64,000 bases of DNA from Desulfovibrio legallii (GCF_900102485.1 NZ_FNBX01000004.1:62001-126000); one strand, 5' to 3'; shown: positions 28,581 through 38,138, counted from the stretch's first letter. The notes: generated by a model from the letters alone, not told the origin. Numbers and translations: made by a program.

Positions 28581-31500
28581 TGGACGCGTCAGCTCCTGCA
28601 TGGCATCTGCGCCAGGTCAAGGCTTCGGCCGGTTCTGGCAAGACCTATGAGCTGACGCGCTGTTTTTTGCAGCGTGTGGCGGCCTGCGCCGCGCCAGCGC
28701 CGGCCAGCGGGGCCTGCGCTCTGAATGCCGCCGGCCCCACGGGCTGGGGCGATATCCTGGCCGTCACCTTCACCAACGCCGCGGCCGCGGAAATGCGCGA
28801 GCGCGTCATTACCCAGCTCAAAAGCGCCGCTCTTGGCCGCCCGCTCCAGGGCCTGCCCCTGGACGCGCAGGCGGCCGGGCGCTGGGTCACGGCCATCATG
28901 CGGGACATGAGCGCCCTGCAGATCCGCACTATAGACAGCCTCCTGCACCTCATTGTCCGCGCGGCGGCCCTGGACCTGGGCCTGCACCCGGATTTTCAGC
29001 CCGTGTTCGCCAGCGAGGAGGCCCTGACCCCCTACCTGGACCTGCTGCTGGACGAAGCCCGGCGGCGAAATCCCGCCATGCTGGAGCTGCTGCGCCAGGT
29101 CTGCCACGCCTTGGTCCGGCACGGCAACAGCCGGGGCTTTCTGGCCGGGGAAAAAATCCTGAGCCAGTTGCGCCCTTTTATGGATAAGGCGCTGCTGGGT
29201 GAACTGGAAGGCGTCTCCCCGCCCGCCGAGCTGGAGCAACGCCGGACAACCCTGATCAAGGCGGCGCGCGCCGCGGCCCGGAACCTGCTGGACGCGGCTG
29301 CGGCCCTGGCCTGGAAAAAACAGGCTTTGAACGCAGTGGAAGACCTGGCCGCGGGCACGGTGAAGGATTCGGCTTTTTTAAAAAAAGCGGACGCTGCCGA
29401 GCTGTTCCTCAAAAACCAGACCGTGCCCCCCGCCGTGGCTGCGGCCTTTGCCCGCTGCGCCGCCTGCGCCCGGGACTGTCTGGAGGAATTCCCCCTCCTG
29501 CAGCTGGGCCAGCGCTACGCGCCCACAGTGGAGCTGGCCCGCACCCTGGCCGAAGCCTTCCGGCGCAATCAGGCGGAGGAAGGGCGGCTGCCCGGCCTGC
29601 TCATTCCGCACCTGGCGGCGGACCTTTTGCGCGCCGAGCACGGCGTGCCGGACGCCCTCTGCCGCCTGGGCGCGCGGCTGACGCATTTTCTGGTGGACGA
29701 ATTTCAGGATACCAGCGCCGCCCAGTGGCGCGCCCTGCGGCCGCTGGTGCTGGAGGCCCTGGCGCGCGGGGGATCGCTCACCTGGGTGGGCGACGTAAAA
29801 CAATCCATCTACGGCTGGCGCGGGGGCGATCCGGATCTTTTCGACGCCGTGCTCAGCGATGCGGACCTGACCGCCCTGGCGCCCGAGGGGGAGCGCGTCA
29901 CCCTGCCCCACAACTGGCGCAGCCGCGAACAGGTGGTGCGCCACAACAACCGGTTGTTCGCCCCCCTGGAAAACCGGGAAACGGCCCTGCGCGCGCTCAC
30001 GGCGCTGATGCCCGCCAACGCGCCAGCGGACGGCCTGCCCGAGGCGGCCGCCAAACTGGCGCAGGCCTTTGCGGGCGCAACGCAGCAGTGCCCGCCCCAG
30101 GGCCAACCGGGCGGCCTGGTGCAGGTAGAGGTGCTGGAGGCCGAAAACGTCGACGCCCTGAACGCGGCGACCCTGGAGCGCCTGGGCGAGCTTCTGGAAA
30201 AAGAAATCGGCCCGACGCGCCCCTGGTCCGATGTGCTGGTCCTGGTGCGGTCCAACCGCCTGGCTGCCGAGACGGCGGACAGCCTGCTTGGCCGGGGCAT
30301 CCCGGTCATCACGGAAAACAGCCTGCGCCTCGCCGGGCACCCGCTGGTGGCTCAGACCGCAGCCCTGCTGACCTTTCTGGACAATCCGGAAGACAATATC
30401 GCCTTTCTTGCCGTCATCAGCGGTTCGCTGTTCCGCGAGCACCCCAAGGCCGCCCCGCTGGCCGGGGAGGATCTGCACGCCTGGTGCGCCGAAGGCCCTT
30501 GCGCCACCCCCCTCTACCGCCGGTTCCGCCTGCGCTGGCCAACAGTCTGGCAAGCGCTGCTGGAACCCTTCTTCAACCAGTCCGGGCTCATGACGCCCTA
30601 CGACCTGACCCTGGAATGGTTTTCCCGCCTTAAGGCCGCCAGCCGCTTCCCCGATGCCGCGGCCTTTCTGCGCCGCTTTATGGAGGTGCTGCACCGCGCC
30701 GAAGAAAAAGGCCTCTCCACCCTGCCCACCTTCCTCGAACACTGGCGGGACAAGGGCGATGCCGAACGAGTGCCCATGCCGGAACAAATGGACGCCGTAC
30801 GCATCATGACCATCCACAAATCCAAGGGCCTGGAAGCGCCGGTGGTGGTGGTGCCCTGGACGGACTTCCGCCTTCGGGTCCACGCCGATCCCCTGGTGGT
30901 TGCGCGGGGCGGGCTGCACTATGCGGTGGGCAACGCCAGGGTTCTGGGCGCGCCCTACTTTGCGGAGCTGACCCGCCAGGCCCGCGAATGTCTGCATCTG
31001 CTCTATGTGGCCTTTACCCGCGCGCGGGACGCCCTGTACGTTTTTCGCGGCGCGCCCGTGGGCGGCAAAAAATCCGCCTGCGACGCCCTGGACGTGCTCT
31101 GGACGGCGGCCAGACTCTCCCCCCCCTATGTGCTGGGCGCGCTGCCCGCTGCCGCGGCCGCGGCAGCGCCCGACGCGACCCTGCCGGAAACGCCGCGGCA
31201 AGCGGGAGCCCTCCCCGCCGGGGACGACAACGCGCCGAAGAAGGGCGAAGCCCAGGCCGCCCAGCCGCCAGCAGCAGCGCAAAAAACGGCCGCCGCAGCG
31301 GAAGCGGCAAGCGCCCCCGCGACAGCTGCGGACGCCGCAACAACGGATGCCGCCCCCTGGCGGCCCATGCAGTGGCTGCCGCGCCTGAAAATTTACCGCA
31401 ACCCCTTGGCAGGAATGGCCTTCCGACCTGAAGACAGGGGCACCTTGCTGCACGCCTGCCTGGAACATCTGCGCCCCACGGGCAACCCGGAGGCAGACGC

Positions 31501-31945
31501 CCGCGCGGCCCTGGAGCGCGGCCTGCGCGCCTACGCCCTGCCTGTGCCTGAAGACGCGGACTTGCGCCGAGAGCTCACAGCCTCCCTGGCCTGGCTGGCC
31601 GCCCAGCCTCGCGCGGCCTCCTGGCTGGAGCGCGGTCTGGCGGAGCATTCCTTGCTGGACGGGCACGGCAACCTGCTGCGGGTGGATCTGCTGGCGCCCG
31701 AAGCCTGGGGCAGCCTGGTCATTGATTACAAAAGCGGCCAGGCCAGGGAAGAACATGCGGCCCAGGTGCGCGCCTACCTCCGTTGTCTGCGGGGCGCGGC
31801 CGCGCAAAACGGATCGGCCGGGACCGCGCGCGGCCTGCTGGTGTATCTTGATCTGCACCGCTTCCGTCTGGTGGAGGAAGCGGGCGTCTCCCCCCTGGCG
31901 GAACGCTGTGAGGAATTGCTGCCCCCGGAGGAAGCCGGATCATGA
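28580..31945 (+). CDS. addA: RecB/AddA-type helicase-nuclease
   Basis: This 1121-residue UvrD/RecB-family helicase carries a C-terminal nuclease, as in AddA, and would process double-strand breaks with AddB. Visible motifs are Walker A KASAGSGKTYEL (15-25), AVTFTNAAAAEM, the DExx box LVDEFQDTSAAQW, GDVKQSIYGWRGGDP, MTIHKSKGLEAPVVVVPW and YVAFTRARDAL. A long Ala/Pro-rich linker precedes the nuclease domain, which has GTLLHACLEHL and VDLL...VIDYKSGQ near residue 1035-1055. It starts in a TGATG overlap with the phosphofructokinase stop and ends overlapping addB by four bases. Fast divergence makes AddA versus RecB naming tentative, but the gene order supports AddA. Confidence 0.88.
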   Translation: MDASAPAWHLRQVKASAGSGKTYELTRCFLQRVAACAAPAPASGACALNAAGPTGWGDILAVTFTNAAAAEMRERVITQLKSAALGRPLQGLPLDAQAAGRWVTAIMRDMSALQIRTIDSLLHLIVRAAALDLGLHPDFQPVFASEEALTPYLDLLLDEARRRNPAMLELLRQVCHALVRHGNSRGFLAGEKILSQLRPFMDKALLGELEGVSPPAELEQRRTTLIKAARAAARNLLDAAAALAWKKQALNAVEDLAAGTVKDSAFLKKADAAELFLKNQTVPPAVAAAFARCAACARDCLEEFPLLQLGQRYAPTVELARTLAEAFRRNQAEEGRLPGLLIPHLAADLLRAEHGVPDALCRLGARLTHFLVDEFQDTSAAQWRALRPLVLEALARGGSLTWVGDVKQSIYGWRGGDPDLFDAVLSDADLTALAPEGERVTLPHNWRSREQVVRHNNRLFAPLENRETALRALTALMPANAPADGLPEAAAKLAQAFAGATQQCPPQGQPGGLVQVEVLEAENVDALNAATLERLGELLEKEIGPTRPWSDVLVLVRSNRLAAETADSLLGRGIPVITENSLRLAGHPLVAQTAALLTFLDNPEDNIAFLAVISGSLFREHPKAAPLAGEDLHAWCAEGPCATPLYRRFRLRWPTVWQALLEPFFNQSGLMTPYDLTLEWFSRLKAASRFPDAAAFLRRFMEVLHRAEEKGLSTLPTFLEHWRDKGDAERVPMPEQMDAVRIMTIHKSKGLEAPVVVVPWTDFRLRVHADPLVVARGGLHYAVGNARVLGAPYFAELTRQARECLHLLYVAFTRARDALYVFRGAPVGGKKSACDALDVLWTAARLSPPYVLGALPAAAAAAAPDATLPETPRQAGALPAGDDNAPKKGEAQAAQPPAAAQKTAAAAEAASAPATAADAATTDAAPWRPMQWLPRLKIYRNPLAGMAFRPEDRGTLLHACLEHLRPTGNPEADARAALERGLRAYALPVPEDADLRRELTASLAWLAAQPRAASWLERGLAEHSLLDGHGNLLRVDLLAPEAWGSLVIDYKSGQAREEHAAQVRAYLRCLRGAAAQNGSAGTARGLLVYLDLHRFRLVEEAGVSPLAERCEELLPPEEAGS

Positions 31946-34900
31946 GCGGCGCGCCCTTTTTGCTTTTTCCCTGGCAGCGGCCTTTTCTGGCGGATCTCAA
32001 GGCCCATCTGGACCAGATCTGTGCGGGCGCGCCCGGCCAGGCTCTGGTGGTGGTACCCCACCACCGTCCCTGGCGCTATCTGGCGCGGCGGTATGCCGCC
32101 GCCGGCTATGTGGGCCCCTTGCCGCGCGTCCTGCCCCTTGCGGATCTGACGGCCCAGTGGCGGGCGCGCCTGCTCCCCGCGCCCCTCTACGCAGCCAATG
32201 AACTGGACCGCGTGGCCGTGCTGCACAAGGTCGTGGCCGCCGTGGCTCAGGAGGACAGCGTCCTGGCCTCGCGCTTCGCCGCGCTGGACATGGGGCGCTT
32301 TCTGCCCTGGGGGCTGCGCCTGGCCAGGCTGTTTGAAGACCTGTTCCTGCAACAGATAGCCGCCGTGGATCTGGCCCATATGGAGCAGGAGGTGGCCGCC
32401 CCAGCCGCGGCCCTGCTGGGCGCGCTGGGCCGCATTGGCCGGGCCTATGCGGCGGAGCTCCAGACCAGGGGCTGGACCACGCCGGGTCTGGACGCGGCCG
32501 CCGTGGCCGCCGACGCCGCAGAAATCCCCTTCCTGTTCCGTCCTGCGGCGCACCGGCCGGTGCTCCTGGCGGGCTTTTCTCTGCTAACCCGCAGCGAGGA
32601 GGCCGTGCTGCGACGGTTGTGGGAGGCCGGAGCGCAGGTCTGCCTCCACGCAGACCCGGCCCTGGCCGCAGGGGGAACGCCCCACTGGTCCTGCGAGCCG
32701 CTGGCCGCCTGGCTGCGCCGCTGGCGGACCACGGCCGAGTTTCCACCCGCAACAGAAGCCGCCGCGCCCAACGCGGATCCGAACGTTACGCCCAAGGCCC
32801 TGTCAGAGGCTGCGCCAACTGCCGCACCGGACGCGACGTCGGGCGCGGGGCAGGCGTTTCCGCGCCCGGAGTTCCATTTTTTTGCTGGCTACGACCTGCA
32901 TTCCCAGCTTCAGGAATTGCGCGAAGTTCTGACGCAACCGCCGGGGCCCGCGAGGCCCGGCGCGGACGCCGCCACGGCCGTGGTTCTTACGGACAGCGCC
33001 CTGCTCATGCCCGTGCTGCACCATCTGCCGCACAAGGACGTCAACGTCTCCATGGGCTATCCGCTGGAGCGCTCCCCCCTCTACCGTCTGCTGGAGGCCC
33101 TGCTGCGCCTTCAGGAAACACGCGACGCGGATGGCCGCTACTACTGGCGATCGCTCTTGCAGTGCCTGCGCCACCCCTACCTCAACCTGCTGCGCGCCGC
33201 CCCGGAGCCACAGGCGGCAACGCCCAACGCTCCGGAGGCCCCTGCCGCGTGGGGCGCGCCCCTGCGCGACGCCCTGCGCCTGCTGGAAGGCCGCCTGCGC
33301 ACGGGCGCGCGCTTTGTGAACCTGCCGAACCTGGTGCAGGAGTGCGCGGCGGAGCTGCCGCCGGCCCAGGCGGACCTGCTGCGGAAAAGCCTGACGCTCT
33401 TCACTACGGATCTGAGCTCGGCGGCCACGCTGGAAGACACGGCCCGGGGCCTGCTGGAAATCTGCGATTTTCTGCTCCGGCACGGCGGGGACATCTGGCG
33501 GCGCTTTCCCCTGGACGCCGAAGCCCTTTACCGCCTGAGCCGTCACGTTGTCCCCCTGCTGCGCGACAACTGCCTAGCGCAGACGCCCTTTCCGCCCGCG
33601 GTGCTGCACAGCGTGCTGCGCCAGACGCTGGAGCAGGAGCGCGTGCCCTTTGAAGCCGAGCCCCTCACCGGCCTGCAGGTGCTGGGCATGCTGGAAACGC
33701 GCCTGCTCAACTTTGACCGCGTGCTCATCGTGGACGCCACGGACGACAAGCTGCCGGGCGCGCCCGCCCAGGATCCGCTCCTGCCCGACGCCCTGCGCCG
33801 CGTGCTGGGCCTGCCCGACGCCCGCGGGCGGGAGCGGGCCGCAGCCTACACCCTCTTCCGCCTCTGCGCCGGCGCGCGGGAAGTGCGTTTTTTCTGGCAG
33901 GAGGGCATCAGCCGTTCCGAGCTCTTTGACGGCAAAAAAAGCCGCAGCCGCTTTGTGGAGCAACTGCTCTGGGAGGAGGAGCAGCGCCGGGGCGCACTGC
34001 TTGCGCCAGGGGAAGCCCCGCTCGCAACGGCGCGCTGCACGCTCCGCGCCTTTGCGCCGCAGCCCCAAAGCCTAACGCGCCAGGGCGGTCTTGACGCAGC
34101 CCTGGCCCGGCTTTTGCGCCGCCCCCTCTCGGCCACCAGACTCGACGTCTATCTGGAATGCCCCCTGCGCTTTGTCCGTCAGCACCTTTGCGGCCTGGAG
34201 CCCCCGCAGGAAGTCAATGAAGGCGATGACCCCGCGGCCGTGGGCACCTGCGTCCACGCCACCCTGCGCGCCCTCTACGCCCCGTACCTGGGCCGCACGC
34301 TGCACCGGGGCGAGCCGGACGCCGCGGCCGTGCAGGAGTGCTTTGCGCAAGCCCTGGCGGATTCCGGCCTGGAAGAACAGCTGCCGCCGGACAGTCTGCT
34401 TATTCTCAAGGAGGCCGTGCCCATGCGCCTGGCGCGCTTTCTGGACAACCAACCCGCAACCACACGGGTGGAGGCCCTGGAAACGCCCCTGAACGCGAAC
34501 CTGCGCCTGGCCGGGGCCGACTACGCTTTTACCGGCATCTGCGACCGCCTGGACCGGCGGGACGAATTGCTCCATGTGCTGGACTACAAGACCGGACGCA
34601 TCAAGCTGCCCGACGGCGACCTCTGGACGGACGTCAGCTTCTTCGGCCATGCGGCAACGCTGTGCGCCGCCGTGCTGGAAGCGCAGGAATGCGGCGAACC
34701 GACCCTTGCGCCCACGCTTGCGGAAGCGCTGGAGGCGGCTTTTGACGATCTGCGTCAACGCCTGCACAGCCTGCAGCTGCCCATCTATCTGCTTATGGCG
34801 CAGGCGGCCGGCCTGGGGCAGCTGGGCGACGCCGCCCTGGTGGACCTGGGGGATACGGGCAAGGAAATGCCTTTGTTCGGCGGCCTGGACGAACCGGATC

Positions 34901-35034
34901 TGGGCAAAGCCCTGGGCTACTGCCGCACGGCCCTGGAGCTTACCCTGCTGCACCTGACCCGCGCCCCGCTCTTTACGGCCCGGCCCGGCCGGCACTGCCG
35001 TTACTGCCCCTACGCCGCCCTCTGCGCCGTATGA
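31942..35034 (+). CDS. addB: AddB-type nuclease with Fe-S iron staple
   Basis: The 1030-residue protein has a degenerate helicase-like N-terminal part and a C-terminal PD-(D/E)XK nuclease domain (PF12705 type). It contains VGTCVHATLRALY, then CDRLDRR and VLDYKTGRIKL. Four cysteines, C740 (LECPLRF) and C1019, C1022, C1028 (HCRYCPYAALC), match the CX2CX5C 4Fe-4S iron staple of AddB nucleases. It is the partner of the preceding addA, overlapping it by four bases. The N-terminal region is Ala-rich and poorly conserved in sequence, as usual for this family. Confidence 0.85.
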   Translation: MSGAPFLLFPWQRPFLADLKAHLDQICAGAPGQALVVVPHHRPWRYLARRYAAAGYVGPLPRVLPLADLTAQWRARLLPAPLYAANELDRVAVLHKVVAAVAQEDSVLASRFAALDMGRFLPWGLRLARLFEDLFLQQIAAVDLAHMEQEVAAPAAALLGALGRIGRAYAAELQTRGWTTPGLDAAAVAADAAEIPFLFRPAAHRPVLLAGFSLLTRSEEAVLRRLWEAGAQVCLHADPALAAGGTPHWSCEPLAAWLRRWRTTAEFPPATEAAAPNADPNVTPKALSEAAPTAAPDATSGAGQAFPRPEFHFFAGYDLHSQLQELREVLTQPPGPARPGADAATAVVLTDSALLMPVLHHLPHKDVNVSMGYPLERSPLYRLLEALLRLQETRDADGRYYWRSLLQCLRHPYLNLLRAAPEPQAATPNAPEAPAAWGAPLRDALRLLEGRLRTGARFVNLPNLVQECAAELPPAQADLLRKSLTLFTTDLSSAATLEDTARGLLEICDFLLRHGGDIWRRFPLDAEALYRLSRHVVPLLRDNCLAQTPFPPAVLHSVLRQTLEQERVPFEAEPLTGLQVLGMLETRLLNFDRVLIVDATDDKLPGAPAQDPLLPDALRRVLGLPDARGRERAAAYTLFRLCAGAREVRFFWQEGISRSELFDGKKSRSRFVEQLLWEEEQRRGALLAPGEAPLATARCTLRAFAPQPQSLTRQGGLDAALARLLRRPLSATRLDVYLECPLRFVRQHLCGLEPPQEVNEGDDPAAVGTCVHATLRALYAPYLGRTLHRGEPDAAAVQECFAQALADSGLEEQLPPDSLLILKEAVPMRLARFLDNQPATTRVEALETPLNANLRLAGADYAFTGICDRLDRRDELLHVLDYKTGRIKLPDGDLWTDVSFFGHAATLCAAVLEAQECGEPTLAPTLAEALEAAFDDLRQRLHSLQLPIYLLMAQAAGLGQLGDAALVDLGDTGKEMPLFGGLDEPDLGKALGYCRTALELTLLHLTRAPLFTARPGRHCRYCPYAALCAV

Positions 35035-35180
35035 TCAAAGGGCGGTCCTGCAGCGGCAGGTCCGCAGGCCGCTCTGCCCGTTTTCAGGCCCCCACGGCAA
35101 ACGTGCGTCTTTGGGCCGCGGCGCAGCAAAAAAAATCCTTTGGCGGCGCGCCCTCTTGGCGTTCTTGTGACAATTCCTTG

Positions 35181-35209
35181 TTGCGCCCCGAAGGGAATGC
35201 GCCTATATT
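35181..35209 (+). promoter_or_regulatory. Candidate promoter of the nitronate monooxygenase-like gene
   Basis: TTGCGC (35181-35186), 17 bases, TATATT (35204-35209), with the start codon 87 bases downstream. Confidence 0.5.
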
Positions 35210-35295
35210 TGTCCCAAAAATCACCGGGGAGCGACGCTGCCGCCAGTCTGCGCTCGCCCCGCTCCCCCCGTTTCCGTCAGGACGGAGGTCTTGTC

Positions 35296-36453
35296 ATGCC
35301 TTTCCCCGCGCTTCGCATAGGTAACCTCACAGCCCGCATCCCTGTTGTTCAGGGCGGCATGGGCGTGGGCATTTCACTTTCCGGTCTGGCTTCGGCCGTG
35401 GCCAACCAGGGCGGCATCGGCGTCATTGCCGGAGCTATGATCGGCATGAAGGAACCCGACGTGGCCAAGGATCCCCTCACCGCCAACCTGCGGGCCCTGC
35501 GCACTGAAATACTTAAAGCCCGTCAGATGACGGACGGCATTATCGGCGTCAACCTCATGGTGGCCCTCACCACCTTTAGCCAAATGGTGCGCACGGCCAT
35601 CGAAAGCAAGGCGGACATCATCTTTTCCGGCGCGGGCCTGCCCCTGGACATGCCCCGCCACCTGCTGCAGATGTGCGAAGAAAAAAAAGAGGAATTCAAG
35701 ACCAAGCTCGTGCCCATCGTCTCTTCCGCCCGGGCTGCCACGGTCATTGCCAAAAAATGGGTGACCCACTTCGGCTACACCCCCGACGCCTTTGTGGTGG
35801 AAGGCCCCAAAGCGGGCGGGCACCTGGGCTTCAAGCCCGAAGAACTGCACGACCCAAGCCACGCCCTGGAAGTGCTGGTGCCCCAGGTGGTTGACGCCGT
35901 TAAACCCATGGAAGACAAGTGCGGCCGGGCCGTGCCCGTCATTGCGGCGGGCGGCGTTTACTCCGGCGCGGACATCATGAAGTTTCTGGAGCTGGGCGCT
36001 TCCGGCGTGCAGATGGGCACCCGCTTTGTGGCCACCCACGAGTGCGACGCCGACGAGCGCTTCAAGCAGTCCTACCTGGCGGCCAGGCCTGAAGACGTCA
36101 CCATTATCAAAAGCCCGGTGGGCATGCCCGGCCGTGCCCTGGAAAATGAATTTATCCAGGAATCCCGCGCGGGCAACAAAAAGCCCTTCAAGTGCATCTT
36201 CCACTGCGTCAAAACCTGCGAGCAGGAAAAAACGCCCTACTGCATTGCCCAGGCCCTTATCAACGCCATGCGCGGCAACCTGGAGCGCGGCTTTGCCTTT
36301 TGCGGGGCCAACGTGGCGCGCGTCAACGCCATCATCTCCGTGCGCGAGCTCATGGACAGCCTGCAGAAAGAGTTCGACGAAGCCAAAAACTCCTTCAGCA
36401 AAAGCGTGCAGAACGTCCAGAGCATGCTGGGCCGCGTGGCTGGCATGCAGTAG
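35296..36453 (+). CDS. Nitronate monooxygenase-like FMN protein with a four-cysteine insert
   Basis: This 385-residue TIM-barrel flavoprotein belongs to the nitronate monooxygenase / FabK-like family. It shows IPVVQGGMGVGIS at the N-terminus, the GPKAGGHLGF motif with the catalytic-type His176, and the FMN phosphate sites PVIAAGGVYSG and GASGVQMGTRF. Between residues 300 and 316 there is a cluster C300, C304, C308, C316 (CX3CX3CX7C), beyond what simple members have. It might bind metal or an Fe-S cluster. Substrate is unknown; options include nitronate detoxification or an enoyl-ACP reductase-like role. It starts at ATG 35296 after a GGAGG ribosome binding site, with its own promoter and terminator. 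Confidence 0.88.
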   Translation: MPFPALRIGNLTARIPVVQGGMGVGISLSGLASAVANQGGIGVIAGAMIGMKEPDVAKDPLTANLRALRTEILKARQMTDGIIGVNLMVALTTFSQMVRTAIESKADIIFSGAGLPLDMPRHLLQMCEEKKEEFKTKLVPIVSSARAATVIAKKWVTHFGYTPDAFVVEGPKAGGHLGFKPEELHDPSHALEVLVPQVVDAVKPMEDKCGRAVPVIAAGGVYSGADIMKFLELGASGVQMGTRFVATHECDADERFKQSYLAARPEDVTIIKSPVGMPGRALENEFIQESRAGNKKPFKCIFHCVKTCEQEKTPYCIAQALINAMRGNLERGFAFCGANVARVNAIISVRELMDSLQKEFDEAKNSFSKSVQNVQSMLGRVAGMQ

Positions 36454-36504
36454 CCCCGGCTTCGCCCTTCCGCGCGCCGAAGGGACGCCGAATACAAAAA
36501 TACG

Positions 36505-36549
36505 AAGCCCCCGACGCGGTCACAACGGCCGCGCCGGGGGCTTTCTTTT
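36505..36549 (+). terminator. Rho-independent terminator
   Basis: AAGCCCCCGACGCGG pairs with CCGCGCCGGGGGCTT around a short loop, followed by TCTTTT. It ends the flavoprotein transcript. Confidence 0.85.
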
Positions 36550-36552
36550 ACT

Positions 36553-36701
36553 CAGGGCATTTCAAAGTTGAAATGCAGTGGCGGCCATGTGAGCAGACGC
36601 CCGCTGTGGAGGCGTAAGCGCAATTTATTTGCGCTGTTAAACGCCGGAACGAGCGTGCCTTAAACTTTGAAACTGCATATCTTCAAAGGTAATCTGCTCT
36701 A
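36553..36701 (-). repeat. 148-bp palindromic intergenic repeat, copy C
   Basis: It starts CAGGGCATTTCAAAGTTGAA, contains GAGCAGACGCCCGCTGTGGA and the GCGCAATTTATTTGCGC inverted repeat, and ends CAAAGGTAATCTGCTCTA. It has the same orientation as copy B. The two end palindromes carry a few mismatches, so this copy is more decayed. Confidence 0.85.
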
Positions 36702-36791
36702 GGCATGGGCGCAAGTTATTTGCGTTGGCAAGCGCCGGAACGACTGTGTTGTAAACTTTGAGAATGCAAATTCTCAAAGGTAATCTGCTCA
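36702..36791 (-). repeat. Partial tandem copy of the intergenic repeat (C2)
   Basis: Immediately after copy C, about 90 bases repeat its second half: GGGCGCAAGTTATTTGCG, AAGCGCCGGAACGA, then the ACTTTGAGAAT/ATTCTCAAAGG palindrome and TAATCTGCTC. This is a partial tandem duplication of the element. Confidence 0.8.
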
Positions 36792-36995
36792 GAGCCTGTT
36801 GTGGTTACCCGTGCGGCGGATTTGCAAGCAGGCATCCGCCGCAGGCGCGACCTGTCTGCGTGCCCGCGCGCCCGAAGCGGGCGTTTGGGCTGCCGTTAAA
36901 AATTATCGGTCCGCCCGGCGCCGTGTTGGGCTGTTGTTCGCTCAGGGGCAAGGCCGCCCGCCCGCAACAGAGCACCCCCCGCGTAAAGGAGAGCG

Positions 36996-37295
36996 CTATT
37001 CCGTATCCCTGGGCGGCAGCTCACGGCCGCCCTCCTGCAGGCGCTGCAAAAATTTGTCCCGACACTCGTAGCTGCAAAAGCGGTAGACCTTCTCGCCGTC
37101 GCGCACGGAAATATTGCCTTCGGTGGAAACGTAGGCCCCGCATTCCGGGTCTTTGACCATTTCACCGGCGGCCACCTTGCGTTCCACTTCGGCGGCGCTT
37201 TCTTCCTTGGTTTCTTTTTTCTTCTTGAGCACGTCGTTGGCAAACAGGCGGTACAGCACATAGGCCGCCGCAATAAGAATCAGCCATTTCCACAT
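36996..37295 (-). CDS. Membrane-anchored YHS/TRASH-type metal-binding protein
   Basis: The 99-residue protein has one N-terminal membrane helix (MWKWLILIAAAYVLYRLF), a Lys/Glu-rich segment, then a small cysteine domain: DPECGAYVSTEGN and YRFCSYECRDKFLQ. The C...C..C spacing matches YHS/TRASH domains and the PP0621 family, thought to bind metal ions. The start follows a strong GGAGGAG ribosome binding site. It lies 116 bases downstream of folK on the same strand. A role in metal sensing or delivery at the membrane is a family-based guess. Confidence 0.8.
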   Translation of the reverse strand: MWKWLILIAAAYVLYRLFANDVLKKKKETKEESAAEVERKVAAGEMVKDPECGAYVSTEGNISVRDGEKVYRFCSYECRDKFLQRLQEGGRELPPRDTE

Positions 37296-37411
37296 GGGGA
37301 GCTCCTCCAACCCGTACAGAGGCCACAACGGGCCGCGCAAGGGGCTTAACGAAAAACGCGCGGCAACATCCGCCGCAGGCTTGGTTTTTGTACCACAGGG
37401 GCCGTGCCCCG

Positions 37412-37927
37412 TCACTGAAAAATTCTGCGCCCTTCCAGCCGGTAGGGAAGGCGCGCCAGCCATGCCTCCACAGGGAGGCCCCCCACGCGAAGACCTGGGG
37501 CCAGTTCCGCCAGGGGCACCAGCACAAAGGCCCGCTGCGTCAGCCGCGGGTGCGGCACAAGGCAGTGGGGGTCGGCGCTTTGCGCCGCGCCGAACACGAG
37601 CAGGTCCAGGTCAATGGCCCGCGGGCCGTAGCGCAGGGCCGGATCCGGGCTGCGCACCCGCCCCTGGGCGGCCTCAATGGTCAGCAGCGCGTCCACCAGG
37701 GCGCAGGGCGTCCAGCCCGGCCCCGGCAGAAGCTCGGCCGCCTGGTTCAGAAACCAGGGCTGGTCCGCATAACCCTGCGGCTCCGTGGCGTAGACGGCGG
37801 AAACCGCGCCCAGCCGCATGTCCGGCAGAGCCGCCAGGGCCGCCAGGGCCTGCGTCAGACGCCCGGCCGCCCCTGCGGCGTTGGACCCCAGGCCTACATA
37901 GGCACGCACAGCGGCGGGTTGCGGCAT
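37412..37927 (-). CDS. folK: HPPK, 2-amino-4-hydroxy-6-hydroxymethyldihydropteridine pyrophosphokinase FolK
   Basis: FolK transfers pyrophosphate from ATP to the pterin in folate synthesis. The 171-residue protein shows AYVGLGSN, YATEPQGYADQPWFLNQAAEL, and the HPPK signature RYGPRAIDLDLLVFG, with VPHPRLTQRAFVLVPLAEL. I start at ATG 37927 after a perfect AAGGAGG. The longer upstream frame lacks homology. The gene is divergent from xerD; no other folate genes are adjacent. Confidence 0.95.
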   Translation of the reverse strand: MPQPAAVRAYVGLGSNAAGAAGRLTQALAALAALPDMRLGAVSAVYATEPQGYADQPWFLNQAAELLPGPGWTPCALVDALLTIEAAQGRVRSPDPALRYGPRAIDLDLLVFGAAQSADPHCLVPHPRLTQRAFVLVPLAELAPGLRVGGLPVEAWLARLPYRLEGRRIFQ

Positions 37928-38049
37928 ATTTCCTCCTTCGGCGGGGCGGAGGCTCCCTCCCGCTCGCGCAGGCTTTGCATACCACAGGCCCACGTCGCGG
38001 AAAAGACGGGGAAGCCCACCCCCGCTTTTACCCTGTTCCACCTCTTGCG

Positions 38050-38117
38050 CTATTCTGGCCCTCGCCCTATTTCGGCCCTTGCCCGGAGGCCGCCTCGCCC
38101 TATTTCGACCCTTGCCC
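38050..38117. repeat. Short direct repeats upstream of xerD
   Basis: CTATTTCGGCCCTTGCCC (38067-38084) recurs as CTATTTCGACCCTTGCCC (38100-38117), with a weaker copy CTATTCTGGCCCTCGCCC at 38050-38067. They end about 20 bases before the xerD start, in the divergent folK/xerD region, and could be protein-binding sites. Confidence 0.6.
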
Positions 38118-38138
38118 TGTCACAGTAAGACGGCTAGC

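Larger units (their letters stand above)
36454..36995. other. Repeat-rich convergent intergenic region
   Basis: This 542-base region between convergent genes holds a terminator, one full repeat copy and one partial repeat copy (listed separately). Past them, about 36866-36883, is a small CGCCCG-AAG-CGGGCG hairpin. No gene is supported. Confidence 0.7.

Noticed and set aside
29378..31858. An 826-codon minus-strand frame opposite addA
   Set aside because: Antisense shadow of a clear helicase-nuclease gene, without start signals or homology.
26704..35034. The HD-pfk-addAB operon as a phage-defence island
   Set aside because: All four genes have housekeeping composition and known roles in metabolism and recombination; there are no defence-type neighbours.
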